Part shown: piece by piece, positions 48,001 through 60,689 of the stretch
Numbering within the stretch: the stretch's first letter is position 1
Layout of the letters: every line of letters begins with the position of its first letter
NCBI GenBank assembly: GCA_028583405.1
Contig: CM053260.1
Span: forward strand, 13,972,660-14,036,659
Source of the DNA: Pogonophryne albipinna
Lineage: Eukaryota > Chordata > Actinopteri > Perciformes > Artedidraconidae
Reading direction: 5' to 3'
DNA length: 64,000 nucleotides
Notes under the pieces: model-generated
The model's input: the letters and a program-made list of their open reading frames with translations, nothing else
The model's database searches: none
What the model was told of the DNA's origin: nothing
Translations under genes and position numbers: made by a program

Positions 48001-51000
48001 CTTCACTAAATCCACTGTTTTAATTTGTAAGATAAAATTGTAAATGTAAATTGTAAATCTGTAACCCTGTAAGGTGTCCTTGGGTGTTATGAAAGGCGCC
48101 CCCCAAAATAAATGTATTATTATTATATGTGCATATCATTAATACCTGCTGGAGACTGCAGGAAAGTTGAACAAATTAAAATATTTGTAATCTGTGATTT
48201 AAGAAACATACCTCAGGAACATAAATACATAAATCCTTTTGACTACAACCATATTCCACCACAGTTTCGGATTTATTTGCTCATTAGGAAACAGCACAAT
48301 GTAGTGGGCTGCTCCAACAAGTAATATAAGTTAAGGTATTCTTCACTTTAGATATAGACAATAACATCAAAGACACGGCTGTCAGGGCCATGCTGTGTTG
48401 AGATCAAACCTGGTGTGCTGCTGCAGATGGGAGAGCTGGCGGAAACATTTCTCGCAGTAGGAGCAGCGGTAAGGTTTGATGCCCAGGTGTATGCGCAGGT
48501 GCTGGGCCAGGTACGATGCGTTTGCAAATGACTTTGTGCAGTGAGGACACTTGTGAGCCTTGGCCTCTGTGTGTGTTTTGGAGTGGATCTGCATGTCTGA
48601 CTTGGAGAAGAAGGTCAACGGACACATTTTACACCTGTATTAAAACACAGTGACACAGAAAGAGGACACACTTTAAGGCCACACACAGAGACACAACTGC
48701 ATACACAGAACACATAGACATATATACAGTAATTGTTCTGTTGATGAAATGTAGATTTGTATTTTCTCTAGTGTACTAGTGTACTGTGTTCACGTCTTGT
48801 TCTCTACATTACATAATTTTTGAGCAGCTTTTATATTTTAGTGAGCCAACTTCAACATGTTTTAGACATTCATTTAATTTCTATTCTATTTTATTCTTTA
48901 TTGTAGATTAAACCGCTAGGTTCACAAATCAATATATTTACTCTTATTTACCAGTCCAGAGAGAGATTTATAACCTGCCATATCTCCTGGAATACTGAAG
49001 CAAACAAGTTTGAGCCATGATATCATGTTGAGACACTGCACCTTTGTTATGTATGTAACGTTTCATTCTTACCTGTAGGTTTTTCCTGGTTTGGTAGTAA
49101 TACTGACACATGACTGGTCATTGCCTGAGGCTAGGATTGGGTAGGGCACTACCAAAAGAGACGACCCATTCTCTGCTTTAATCCTCTTCCGCCCTCGTTC
49201 CTCCTTCGGAGGAGGGCCGAGGAGTCCTACGAGGCCGCCGTTGTTCTTTCCAGACTCAATTCCATGGCTGCAGGCTAAGCCTGTGATGAGGTGAGGCATT
49301 GGGGCTCCGCCCAGCCGGCTGTGGCTGCTTGAGGTGGGGGTGGTGGGGGTGATTATCTCTGAGGTGTTGAGGTTGCCTGTTCTGGAGGCCAGCGCCACAC
49401 CTGATTGGTTCAAAAGTAATGACAAGGACATGCCTGAAATAAGTTATCATCTAATTTCCAATTCATACACCAAGGGCAACAGTCTGAACACACTTTAATC
49501 ATATGAAATCTGTTAGGGTGCTAACAGGATGCTAGGATGCTGACAATTGGTAAGCAGGCTAATGTAATACGAATCCTCTTTGCACTACTGTTTGCAACCC
49601 AACACTAATTTTTTCGTAAATGTTTACATTATTCGTAGTCCATCTCCTACACATACATACAGCACAGAGAAGTCTAAATTTCACTTTCACATTATTTGAA
49701 TAACCAACGACAAATGAAACCAACAAACAACAAATACTGTGTCAGGACAACATTCTTTGTTTGTGCAGCAACTGGAGATCCAACTGTACAACATTTTTCA
49801 TTGTAATTTAAGGCACCTTGTATGGCGACTCAAAAGGTGCTCTATAAATAAGACAAGTTCATGTTCAAGTTACCTGAGACATGGTTTGTCCTGGAGGGAT
49901 CGATGAGTTGGCGCAGATGCCAGTCTTCCCATAATCCTCTGGCTTTTATAGCTGCCTTATCGTCCAGATTCAAGTTTACATCTCCCAGAATACGACCTGG
50001 TAAAAATGTGATGGAGAATTCATATTAACAAAAAAACGTATAACTTTCGTCATCGTGATCAACTTTAGTGCCTCAAGGAAAAAAATTCAAGATAATGAAC
50101 AACACTTTCATTTAGCTCATCATACAGCAAAACTAATAGTCTTAACCTTTGTGTTTTATAATATTGACATACTTTTGCTTCAGTAAGGTTTTGAATGCAG
50201 AACATTTAGTGGAGTATTTCTACATTGTGTTGTACTTTCTGAATACTTCTTCCAACACTGGTATTAGTGAGTACTGGAGATGCAGGTGAGGAGTACCTGT
50301 CACTGAGCTGGAGGCGGGGCGGGCGTGCAGGGCAATATCAGGCTGGGACGGGCTGTGGCTGTGGAGAACCTGCATCTGCTGAGCTTTGGACATCCCGTGC
50401 TGGCTGCCATCCGCCTGGATGAAGGGAGGCAGCAATGGCTGATGGGAAGGGGCTGAGGCAGCAGGCAGATGCTGAGGTCTGATCTTCTCTGCCATCAGCT
50501 GCTCCTTGATTTTATTGATCAAGACTAGGTTATCCAGCTGACAGCCAGGAAACAATGTTTGAGACAAGAGAAAATGTGATCAGTTCATTCAGTGACACTT
50601 AGTGAGGAGATGGTTCCCTCTAGAGGCTGATACAGAACATTGCACCCAAAACTATTATACTGTAAATGTCGCAAATAGTATATCATATTTAACGTTTAAC
50701 CTGGTTTGCCCAACATTTTTGTCTTGACTCCTTATCACAGGCTAGGGAATTTACTATTTATTTTTCTGATTTCTCCAATTTAAAGAATTTATAATACTAA
50801 CAACAAGTATATCACAAGAATTAAAGCTAAAACAAGAGAAGATTAAGAAGAAAAAGCACAGCTATTTTAAAACACATTGCTTTAATGTATCCCTTTATAC
50901 ATCAGGTGAACCCTCAGATTAATCTCAGGACCAAGTAATGTCATTATGTTTTGCTGACATTTAAATGACAAGTAGAGCTAGAACAAGCAGCCACTTAGCT

Positions 51001-51508
51001 TAGCACAAAGACTGGAAGCAGAGGGACACGGCTAGCCTGGATATTCAAAGGAAAACTAACTTTTAAAGCTCACTAGTTAACATGACATTTCTCCTTGGTT
51101 TAATCAAAAACAGAAGTTTAAAAAGGACAATTTATTAATCAATCACAATACAATTTTAATTTTAAAATGTCAGTTCTTGTATAGAATAAACAAACCATGA
51201 CAATTTGTCAGCTTAAAATGGTTTAAAATGCTTTACCTTCTGGCTGCAGCTTCATATTTACCGTACTACAAAGTGGTATCAATCTTTTCACCATAAATAA
51301 ATAAGCCAACTCCCCAAATGTCAAACAATTTCTTTAAAATTATGCATTATTTTAAAAACATTTCAAAACAACAACAAAACAAGAAGCTGTTTAGTAACTT
51401 CCACAGGCTAACATGCGCATAAGAGAGAATACCAGAGTCGCTCACCTGGCCAGGCATATTAGGAGGTGGATGCCAAAAATAGGGATTGTTAAAGCGAGGT
51501 TCAGCCAT
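45020..51508 (-). CDS. znf362: Zinc finger protein 362 (C2H2 transcription factor), 8 coding exons
   Basis: Coding exons in transcription order: 51508-51446, 50537-50297, 49996-49874, 49433-49073, 48634-48410, 45584-45506, 45391-45233 and 45139-45020. All borders are GT-AG, phases agree, and they sum to 1371 bp (456 residues plus stop). The protein starts MAEPRFNNPYFW, a conserved N-terminus of ZNF362, followed by LDNLVLINKIKEQLMAEKIR. Residues about 100-260 are Ser/Pro/Thr-rich and include RKRIKAEN and LVVPYPILASG. Six C2H2 fingers fill about 264-440; the fourth has the CX4C form (CAHPGC). The end reads ESPSIPLRISLI. It should be a nuclear DNA-binding regulator related to ZNF384. Family likeness to ZNF362 is closer than to ZNF384, especially at the N-terminus and C-terminus. 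No defect seen. Non-coding first exon(s) lie upstream (higher coordinates) and were not located. Confidence 0.95.
45585..47045. other. znf362 intron sequence
   Basis: Non-coding intron sequence. At 46215-46370 there is a degenerate repeat ending GTAAATTGCTTTGGATTG and ATGCAATGTAATGTAG, similar to tails of fish retroposons. Nothing else supportable is seen. Confidence 0.5.
47046..48130 (+). pseudogene. 5'-truncated LINE (reverse transcriptase C-terminal part) in a znf362 intron
   Basis: The copy begins just before the RT catalytic motif (CYADDTQVYIS near 47085) and continues through NLLKLNVSKTEALLIGS, SRIDYCNALLTG and SAARIITRTNSSDHITPI. At 47629-47631 a TAG replaces the Trp codon of the conserved HWLP motif, and downstream the frame shifts. 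It ends in GTTATGAAAGGCGCC, a short A-rich stretch and ATT repeats, a 3' tail different from the L2 copy at 24584-28849. It lies antisense to znf362 in the 2.8-kb intron 45585-48409. Confidence 0.85.
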
Positions 51509-51509
51509 C

Positions 51510-54500
51510 CTGAAATAAATACACAAGGATCATAAATAAGGTGAGTGCGGCTTCTCTGTTCATCAGTGAAGCAGTATGCATCAAGTACAAAATGGTAGAC
51601 TGGTGGGACAATGCTTCTTAACGTTAATTAAACAAAGCAACATTTACTTGTGAATCCTCATCCGGTGAATAGGTGAGTGATTTATCATTCTTTTGGTTTA
51701 ATTTAAAAATGTTGAGTTGTAATTTAGGCCCAAAAAGAGAAGATCAGAGCAAACCTTGAATCATCTAGCAACTTCTCAGGATAATTCCGATTATAGTTCC
51801 TGTAGTTTATCCTGTTGGGGAACCACCGCAGTGATATTTGCCTTCAAAACTACATTTATGTGAAGAACTATTGTACGTGTACAAAAAGGTGGTGAAAAAA
51901 AAAGGTGGTGAAAAACAAGCAGCAGCTGACTGTTTGACGTGATGGTTTAAGATAACTTCTCCCAGTCATGTGATAGAGTATTTTCAAAGACAAGAGGAAA
52001 GTGCAAGAGGAGACGCGTGTCTTTACACAATGCTTCATCACAGATAGCAGAGAATATGTTCCTGTTGTCGAAGGAGGACGTTTAAGTGAGTGATGCAGCT
52101 TTTTCTTAAGATTTCCAACCACAGGACTTCAGAATAGGCATGCTGCCTGAGAGATAGGCTCTCACATGATTACAACGGCTAGCTAGAGAACTGTTATCAG
52201 AGAAAACAGAAATGTTAAAAGTGATGTGACTCAGATCCTAATCTGTCACTGTCTGTCTCCTGCTCGAAACATGGGGCCCCGACAGGTTAATGGGAAACAG
52301 AAGAGCACAGTCTGCCCTCATAGTTGAGCAAGACCTGAATAACATAGTTAAAAGCTGAGAAGTCAGTAATCAAACTGAATATAATGAAGATGGAAAGACT
52401 AAATGAGGATGCTGCACACACATATTGAATTGTAAGTGACAGTATTTTTTTCTTCTTTTTATAATTCAACATAGGAGCATGTATATTCTCTTTAAATGAC
52501 AATATTTGATTATTATGGTCTGAAGTTGGGCATAATGCTTCTCCACACTGACCAGAAACCGTTTTTACGACAGAGATGGCTGCTCACTTGCGAAAGTTTT
52601 GATCTTAAAAGGTTTTTCTTTCCATAGCTTCTCTTCTCAACCTCGTATGAAGTTTCTTTTTAAAAACATTTTGCATTGCGTGCTTTGGCACACTTCACCA
52701 TTCCTAAGTCTGTTTGGCTTAGCAGAGGCATAACACAGTCCATATCCGTGAGCCAAGAGAAACAAAAACGATACGTTCAGGGGTACGAGCGTACAGAAAA
52801 CCCTACAAAATATTTCTCTAATGATGCCAGTGGGGATCAGTTTCACTTCCTGGAGACTTTCTGCCTCGAGGGAGGAGGCTCAGTAGTTCGACGGCATCTC
52901 TGTGCCACTTCTTTGAATGACACACAGAAAGAAATGAATGGCAGTGAAGTTCTTTCAATGATCAACAGTTCCTGTGTGTTGCTGTATATTCATAGTGTAT
53001 GTAGGATATAACAGAGTCCTCCCTATAACCTGTGGAGGCAGGTCTAGACTGCATTGCTTTTGTGTTAACTTTATGCTGCCAGGATAGTGTTGTTCTGTTT
53101 GCTTATTTTTGCTGAGTTTATAAAAAGCTTTATTAGGACTATTAATTTCCTTGTGTAACAGTGTTCAAAGCATTTCCAGCAGGTAGAAAATGTAGTGTTT
53201 CATATGCAGGTGCATTACAGCGTTGTAAGGCTGCACAGAGGGTTATTTTTCATCCCTTTCAATATTAGTTACTTGTGTTGAAATACAAAAAAATTTAAAG
53301 CAGAAAATGTTGAAAAATTGTCAATATAATTTCCAAGGACTATAATATATATCAAATGATCACATTACACTTTGATATTAAATCAGTATCGCATCTGTAG
53401 CATTATCAACAGTTTTAATTGATTTTCTATCGATTGACTCTAAAAGGCTGTTTTAATTTCTTATTAAAATGTTAAACTTGATGGCCTTTTATAAATAACA
53501 AAATTCTTTATCAATAAATTACCAACATGTTTCACAGCATTCTAATTTAAGGTCAGAAGCAAACACAAATATTTTGTGGCTTTCAATACTCTATAAAGAT
53601 TTGGAAAGTTTCAATAAAACCACATATAAAGGATATTAAAAAGGTGATGCTTAGACATACTTAGACTACATGCTGTTAAATCTGCAATAGCTGTGTGTCT
53701 GTATAATTAAACTAGTAGAGGAATCTAAATATAAAATAATTCGGCAGATGGTCATATATCAAGTGTTACCACAAACACGTGCATGTAGCAACTCCTTTGC
53801 AAATAGTATCAGTGTAATAAACAGTTAGAGCACCTCTAGAGAGAAATGCAATCCCAGGAACTAAAGTTAGGGTTAACTTTGGCTCCGTTTCTGTACATGC
53901 TGTGCTGAATTAAACCAAAGAAACAGAATCTAATGTTTGCATCTAAAAACCCGAGCAGCTTCTAACGAGAGCATCTCCTCCAGAGAAACGATCCTCCGCA
54001 GCGCCTCGCTCCCTTCGCCTCTCCCACATTCTCAGACAGTTTATTAAAAAAAATCAGACAAAAGGAAAACAAAAATGGCAGCCCTGTCTTATTTTTATAA
54101 GCACTGGACGCCATATTCTGCAGATCCAAATGTAATAAGGAGATAATTCCTCCAGATCTAGGCCTAATTACGCGCTGTTGTGATGCGTCGGCGTGTGGCG
54201 TATTTGCATTAAGCGTACGAATGATTGTTTACTTTGATTTGCAGGTTTGAATAGCCCGGCTTGAGGAGGAGAAAAAAAAAGATCCTGACACTTCCTACAA
54301 CAATCATCATGCCTTCGCTGAATGCTCTGCAGCTGCTGAGCCACAAACCCAAATGTCGATGTAGATTCTGGCGCGTAATGAAAGCTGTTATTTGCACGAC
54401 AGAAGAGAAGAAATCAGTCTTTATCGGTGCAAATGCTGTTTTTTTAATACAACTTTTGCACGACTTGAGCAGAAACGGTGACAAAGCCACACATGGAGAG

Positions 54501-57500
54501 CTGTGTGCGAGAGATAAGAGCAAAAATAAAAAGAGGCAGAGAATTTGCATCGAGCGGCCAACATACCTGAACCAGCGAGGGAAGAAATGTTTTATAAAGG
54601 ATTAGACTCTTCTTTCTGCCTGCTCTCAGTCGGACTTCAAACCTTCCGGGTCGCCTGCTGTTCACTTCTGGGGGCTGCAGGCGTCTCACAACACTGAGCT
54701 GAAACTGATTTTTTCAACCCATTTTCGTGTTTCTATTTTAACGCGGGTTAGTTTCTTGCAGATGTTGTGGTCGCGTTAGATAAACTCGTGCAGTGGGTAT
54801 GCGTGGGTAGCTTATATTGATCATATTTTTCCTGTAGACTACAGTCTGCCTAATATTAACATGTCTACATTTCATTTATATAGCACCTTTTATACATAAA
54901 ATGCAACTCACATGCGTCACAGACTGCACAAAAATGCTGCTCCAAAATCAAGTAAAAGATGAATGAACACAAGGTGTTTTCGCTTGGAATAAGTAAAAAG
55001 ATCTGCCTATAGAACAAGTGAGAAATAGCTTGGTAAGATTTATTGAGATTAGTTTGGGATATTTAGATAAATATATATTGTAATTAGCTGGGGAAAATCA
55101 GGACATCTTACAAAATAAGCCAGAAATGCTCCAAAGATTTCTGTTGGCGATTGTCCAATAAAATGTGTTTTCTTAAATCAAGTAAGATTTCTTTCTTGAA
55201 ACAAGATGATCCATCTTTAACAAATACCATAGCAGCTTAAACAACTTGTTTCATCTGAGATACATAAGTGTTTGACTTAAAAAGATACATAGACACTATA
55301 TCTCACTGCATTGTTCTTAAGTTATTATGTATTATATCAAGTGTAAAGACATTCTGACTAGAAATGATACAAACTGACTTGGCAAGAGTTCAGGTTTTCA
55401 CAGTGCAGGTACAGTTGTTGAAGCTGGCTGTCTCTTGTGCATCATCACCAACAATATTCTCAAATAAACACAGATAAGGCTGCTGTACAAACGAATAAGC
55501 TCCAGTATAGTGAATATTCTAATGAGAATAATGTTGCATGTAGTTCAAGATCTGTATGAAAGTCAGAGCAGAAAATATGTGATCTTACTCCAGCAGTGTA
55601 AAGCAGATGATAATTCAACTACTGGGGTAAATAAAGGCCCATCTTCTCTCTAATGACAGGTTTATATTGACCTTGACATTATGCTGATTTGATGACAGCT
55701 TTGCTCAGACACAGTTGATCAAATGAGCAGTGTGATTACAAAAAAAGTGGGGGGCATTCTAGGTCAAAACTAAAAGGGAATGACTGGTGCTTTGAAAGCT
55801 GCATTTTGACTGACTTATTGATTTGCCTGTATTTCTTACTATCAATCAGCCTTCTGTTTTTCATTTTTCAGTGTGTATGTGTGTGCCAGGTCAGGACTGC
55901 AATGTAGAGAAGGCTAAATATGAAGTGTAATCCGCTCAGCAGCAGCATGACAGCCTGCTAATATGCTCTGTGCTTAGCTCAGCAGGAGATGGCACTGCTG
56001 CCACAAGCTGGAGGAACAGCGATCATGTTGCCTCATGGATGAAAGTGTGAGGAGATAAACATGATGAGCCAGGCAGGCTCTCAGATTATCTCGTATTCAA
56101 AATACCTGCCTGGTGGTGATGTAGATGTAATATGTTATCGAACTCATTTGTATCAATAAAGAATAAAAACCAAAACATTAAAGGGGAGATATTTTGCTCA
56201 TTTTCGGGTTTATACCCATATTTTGGTTCATACGAGAACATATTTACATGCTGTAAAATTACAAAAACATGTTATTTGATCATACTATTTATCTTAATAC
56301 ACCTGTATTTATGTTGGAAAAAGCCTATTGTGCTCTTATTTGCTTTTCGGTACATGTTAATGAGCCTGCATATAACATAGGAAGGGGGGCAATTCAAATG
56401 GCTTTCTAAATCTTTTCGAACTAAGGTTGCACCAAAAAACTGACACAATTTGTAATTTTACAGTGTGGCTTGATAGGCACTCTAGATCGGCTGCCCACAT
56501 GGTGCACAAGAACAGCAAGAGTGAGTTGTTCATGATATTCCTGTTTTAAATATATACTATGCATATAAACTGCCAACTGAGCAGTCACATGACCATTTTT
56601 AATTGTCATAAATATGTCAGCATAAACAACTGAAACTGTTTCCGTCATTTATAAGTATTGAGGAACATTCAATTCCACCTTTAGTCCACTCACCCTGCAC
56701 ACATGGCTGCTTTCTTACCTGCATCATCTTGACCTACATGGTGTTTGCACACACACACACAAAGTAACACACACACATTCAAATGTTTCTTCTCATGTTC
56801 ATAATGAAATGCAAATCTCCACTGGTTTCCATCGCACAGCTTTAACTGGGGATACAAAAGAAGATAATTAGAGAGATAGACCTATCTAATGTTATTATTA
56901 CATCCACCAAAGCTAAATACAAGCAGTTAACATTCACTTTAGTATGTTTTCGATTGATTTTCAACATGTAAATGACCCCTGCTTATAATAAGGGGCTGTT
57001 TATTTACAAAACTGTCACATCGCCTCCACAGACACAACACAATTAATATGCTTTATATACATACACTTTTCACTATTAGAAATGTAAACATTTTAATAGA
57101 GCATTTTATGAACTTAAACTTTATTTGAGCTTCATCTGACTCTGCTTTGCAAAAAATCCCGTGTACATACTGTAAAATAAATAAACACAAACCCTGATAA
57201 CTAAATGTGGTTTCCAAACCTCTTCTTCGTATCAGTGGATCACAAACAGACGGGTCTAATGGCCTCCTGATTTTTAAAACCAGTCTCATGAGCAGGTCCA
57301 TTTCAAAGCTTTTCAAGGTATTTTGATTGTGTCACACAATCCTCGTCTCCTTTCTCGACCTCGGAAACAGCACAAGGTCCATTGAGGGGCTGTTTTGGGG
57401 CTTTTAATCCATCACACTTATCAAGGATGAAAACTCAGCTTTAAAGCCAAAGTGAATGAGATGTCCTCAAATGTCAATTTGGCCAACGCCCATACCCTAA

Positions 57501-58299
57501 CGAATCATGCGATATGATCAAAAGATCCAGAACGGCTGTTTAATTGACCTTATGGTGTTTGTGATCGCTGTTTACAAGGTTAAGGGTGAACTTTTTGGGT
57601 GTAATGTTTTCAAGTCATCAAATAGGGAATAACAACTTCATCTTTTCACGTTTTTTGCATCTTATTCCATCCGTGACGAGAATAGCGCTTTATACCAGTT
57701 TTATTTCCAAGATTGGTTCGAACATGAAGTACAACTAAATCCAAATGTCTTATGACTTTTAATCTGAGAACAGAAAATGAGGCAGTTTTTTTTTGTAGAT
57801 ACATAATGTATGATGCAACTCTAGTCTGTTTGTTAAACATGACCACCCTACCCGTCCATAATGGAAACTAAAGCAACCACTGTCGTCCATGATTCATAAA
57901 TAAGGTGGAACAGCATAGGGTCTGAGGTTTAAATGTAACATATTTAAAGCATGAATTAATCATTTTGTGATGTGTTATGTGATCTACAGTCCAAAACTGC
58001 TAAATGAAACAACCTGCATGCTGTAACCTTTGAAACTAAATACTGTAGTTTGAACAAGGTGTAACAGGATTGTTTGCATTAAATATATTTTGTCCAATAC
58101 TTTAACTTATGTCACACACTTTTTATCTCTCACTGTCAGTTAGTTAGTTACTTAATCAGTTGTTAGACAGGTTTTCTCACTTACACAAACTGTGCCACAC
58201 CCTCTCTGAGACACTGTCACCTCTACCCAGGCCAGGTGCAGCAGGGAGCACAGGAGGTGAAGGGGGGGAGGTCATTATCCCCATGAGGGCGGAGCAAAA
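51510..58299. other. Gene-free interval between znf362 and the receptor gene
   Basis: No coding exon is supported; the frames present are short and lack motifs. A CpG-richer zone at about 53940-54720 is the best candidate for the znf362 promoter and non-coding first exon, judged by base composition only. Repeat fragments occur at about 54850-54960 (TTTATATAGCACCTTTTATAC) and 56178-56340 (AAAGGGGAGATATTTTGC), both typical of old fish retroposons. Confidence 0.4.
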
Positions 58300-58373
58300 A
58301 GAGAGGTGAAGAGAAGGATGAAACATTTGAAGCTCATACTGACATGTTGCTCTGAAGGCTCCTGTGAGTACAG
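58300..58373 (+). other. Candidate 5' non-coding exon of the receptor gene
   Basis: A good donor (CAG|GTAAGA) ends at 58373. The preceding GA-rich sequence has no long ORF. It lies 575 bp upstream of the start-codon exon, whose acceptor is TTTGCAG. The exon start is not defined. Confidence 0.35.
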
Positions 58374-58947
58374 GTAAGAACTAATGAACTTTTCCGCACT
58401 TTTAAAGCAGACTCATAGTTTTGGGTTACCTGTAGTTTGACTGTTCATTCTGTAAACATGTGATAAGAGATTATGTTCTACAGGTTTAACAAGTCTGATT
58501 GAACAGTATCATGGTCTGGAGGTGGTTATGTTTACAGTCAAGTCACAACAACAAAGCCTGTCAGTACATTTGCATGTGTTCACATTACTGAGTAGTCTCA
58601 CGGCATGTGTTTATTCATTGCTAGTGTTTAACATCACTTTTTACAATCATTTTAAGTATGTTGACATTCATTTTGAGTTTCATCATTTTTCAACGTCTGT
58701 AACTGGTGTATCTGGTCCGTAGTTCACTACTAATGTAAACAAGAAAATATTGATCTGCAACCACGTCAGAAAGAATCCCTGACAGTGGAAGGATCATGTA
58801 AAAACATTACATACAGATACATATTAACATTGATGGGGGGTTTACTGACAGCAGAGTGCCGGGAATTCCTGAGCTTCTCCACCCTGAGGCAGAAAGAAAA
58901 CCAGTGTTTCGTTACATTTAACCCATGTATGTGTTGTGTTTGCAGCC

Positions 58948-60577
58948 ATGGACGGTGTGTTGGAAGGAGCGACGGTGTTATGTGTGTGTAAACTGGCCTG
59001 CAGTCTGCTCTTCCTGCCATCGCTGACTTCCTCCTACAGTCCCGCCAGCTTCTGCTGCTGCTGCCTCCTGCTCTTCACCGACTTCATGGTCACAGGTGAG
59101 CGTCAGTCCAGTGTTTCCCAGTATACTGCTCTCCCATAGCTGTATCAAAAGTGTTTCATGTTTTTTAACGCCTGAAATATCTCAAAGTGTTGTTTTCTCA
59201 TTAAAAACAATACAGATGAAACAACTTGTTGAAACAAACTTGCTCAGCCATCAACTTTTAGGATTTCATTTCATTTGACCTGTTTAATAATGAACAAAAT
59301 AGTTTTATTGTTACACTAATTAAGACACAAATGAATAATCCAGGCTGATAATATTGTTTTCTTCTTTTAAATGAGGTATCTGCTCCACCATCTTTCCACA
59401 TACTGCTCTACAGTGACCTGACTGATTGACCCCTTTATTTTTTTCTCCGACAGTTTTTCTGAGTTTCCTTTGGATCTTTGAGTCCTGGGTCTCTGAGCTG
59501 ACCCTACTTGGCGACGTCATTGCCCTGCGCTTCCTGATCTTCCTCAGCGAAACATACGGTGCAGTGCTGCTCCTGATCACACCTCTGATCGCAGTGGAGA
59601 GTGTGACCAGACTGCCGTGGCCTCACTCTGTTGTCACTATCCGGAAGGCCTGTCCTAAAGTGGACTCTATCGAAAAGCTTTGCTTTGTTATTGAGGTAAA
59701 TGTGGAAGAGGAGGAGGTCAACAAAGACAGTGAAGACACAGAAAAGCGCTGGTCTCATGTTGTCAGCTACCTCTGCTGCCTGTCAGTGTGGGTCGCTGTC
59801 GCCTTCAATGTCAGTTTGCGATGGAAGCAGGAGGAAGTGAGGGCAGTTGCCTGTTTGCACTCAACCAACTCCCTTGTCAGATGTTTGCCCAACTTGTTCA
59901 GCCACATGCCAAGCAGCGTGAATCCCCGCTGGGGCATGGCCTTCCTCTTCTTCCTCCTGATCGTCCTGACCAAGAGCCTGGGCCTGATCAGACGAAACCT
60001 GGCCCCTGCACAGACACACAGAGAGAAATCGGGAGTTAACAACAATGGCGACAGTTGCTGTAAAGACCCTGTTCTAACACTGTCTTCCCCCTCCAGGCCT
60101 GTGAACCCTGGGATGGTGGGGTTGGAGCCAGAACAGTGTGTTGACCCAGAGAAAACAGAGAGCAGCTGCACTGTTCACAGAGCGTATTCCTGGAACAGCG
60201 TGCAGATGTCAGCGTATCACCATGGAGACTTTGTCCTCATCTCCCCTGAGTGCTTGTCTGTAGAGAGAGGACAGAAGCATGAGAGGACAAAGAGAGGTAC
60301 ACCTTGTGCATTTCCCCTTGAGGAACATGTGGACTCACAATACAGGGGCCAGAGTGGGTGGCGACAGAGGGGTTTTCCCTGCCCAGGGGTGAATGTAATG
60401 ATAGGTTTCCTGGCTGTGCTCTCCATTTTTGTGCTGCCTCTTTACCTGAGTATGAACATTCTAGTGATCAGGACTATAGAGACTCTACTGGGGCTTTGTA
60501 TCACATCTTTAATTTCATCTGCAGCAAACACAAGCAACAGCTCTTACATGAAACAATTGTATAAAACCGACGGGTGA
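58948..60577 (+). CDS. Seven-transmembrane receptor-like protein, possibly GPR160-like, 2 coding exons
   Basis: Coding exons are 58948-59095 and 59454-60577, with GT-AG borders and phase 1, giving 423 residues. The ATG follows an acceptor (TTTGCAG|CC). Hydrophobic segments lie at about 9-29, 34-60, 70-100, 151-171, 208-228, 361-388 and 390-407, giving a seven-helix plan. The loop between helices 5 and 6 is very long (about 130 residues), rich in Ser, Pro and charge. No DRY or NPxxY motif is seen. The TDFMVTVFLSFLWIFE and LSETYGAVLLLITPLIAVE segments recall the orphan receptor GPR160, but the likeness is weak, so I give no symbol. It would sit in a cell membrane. Another multi-pass membrane family is the main alternative. 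It runs divergently from znf362. Confidence 0.75.
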
Positions 60578-60661
60578 GAAGCAAAAGTGGTGGCTGTTTG
60601 CAACAGGATCACCAGATTAATATTGCATGTGTGCTGACAGCAGGTCTACCTGTCGACACCG

Positions 60662-60667
60662 AATAAA
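60662..60667 (+). promoter_or_regulatory. Polyadenylation signal of the receptor gene
   Basis: AATAAA occurs 85 bp after the stop codon of the receptor-like gene and is the first such hexamer downstream. It implies a short 3' UTR. Confidence 0.6.
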
Positions 60668-60689
60668 GTGTAAATAAGCATTTCTGAGC

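Noticed and set aside
45020..51508. Assignment as ZNF384 instead of ZNF362
   Set aside because: The N-terminal MAEPRFNNPYFW exon and the SIPLRISLI end fit ZNF362; ZNF384 has a long Gln/Ala-rich C-terminus that is absent here.
52637..54689. ORFs of 69-114 codons upstream of znf362
   Set aside because: No domains, no splice or synteny support, and overlapping frames on both strands.
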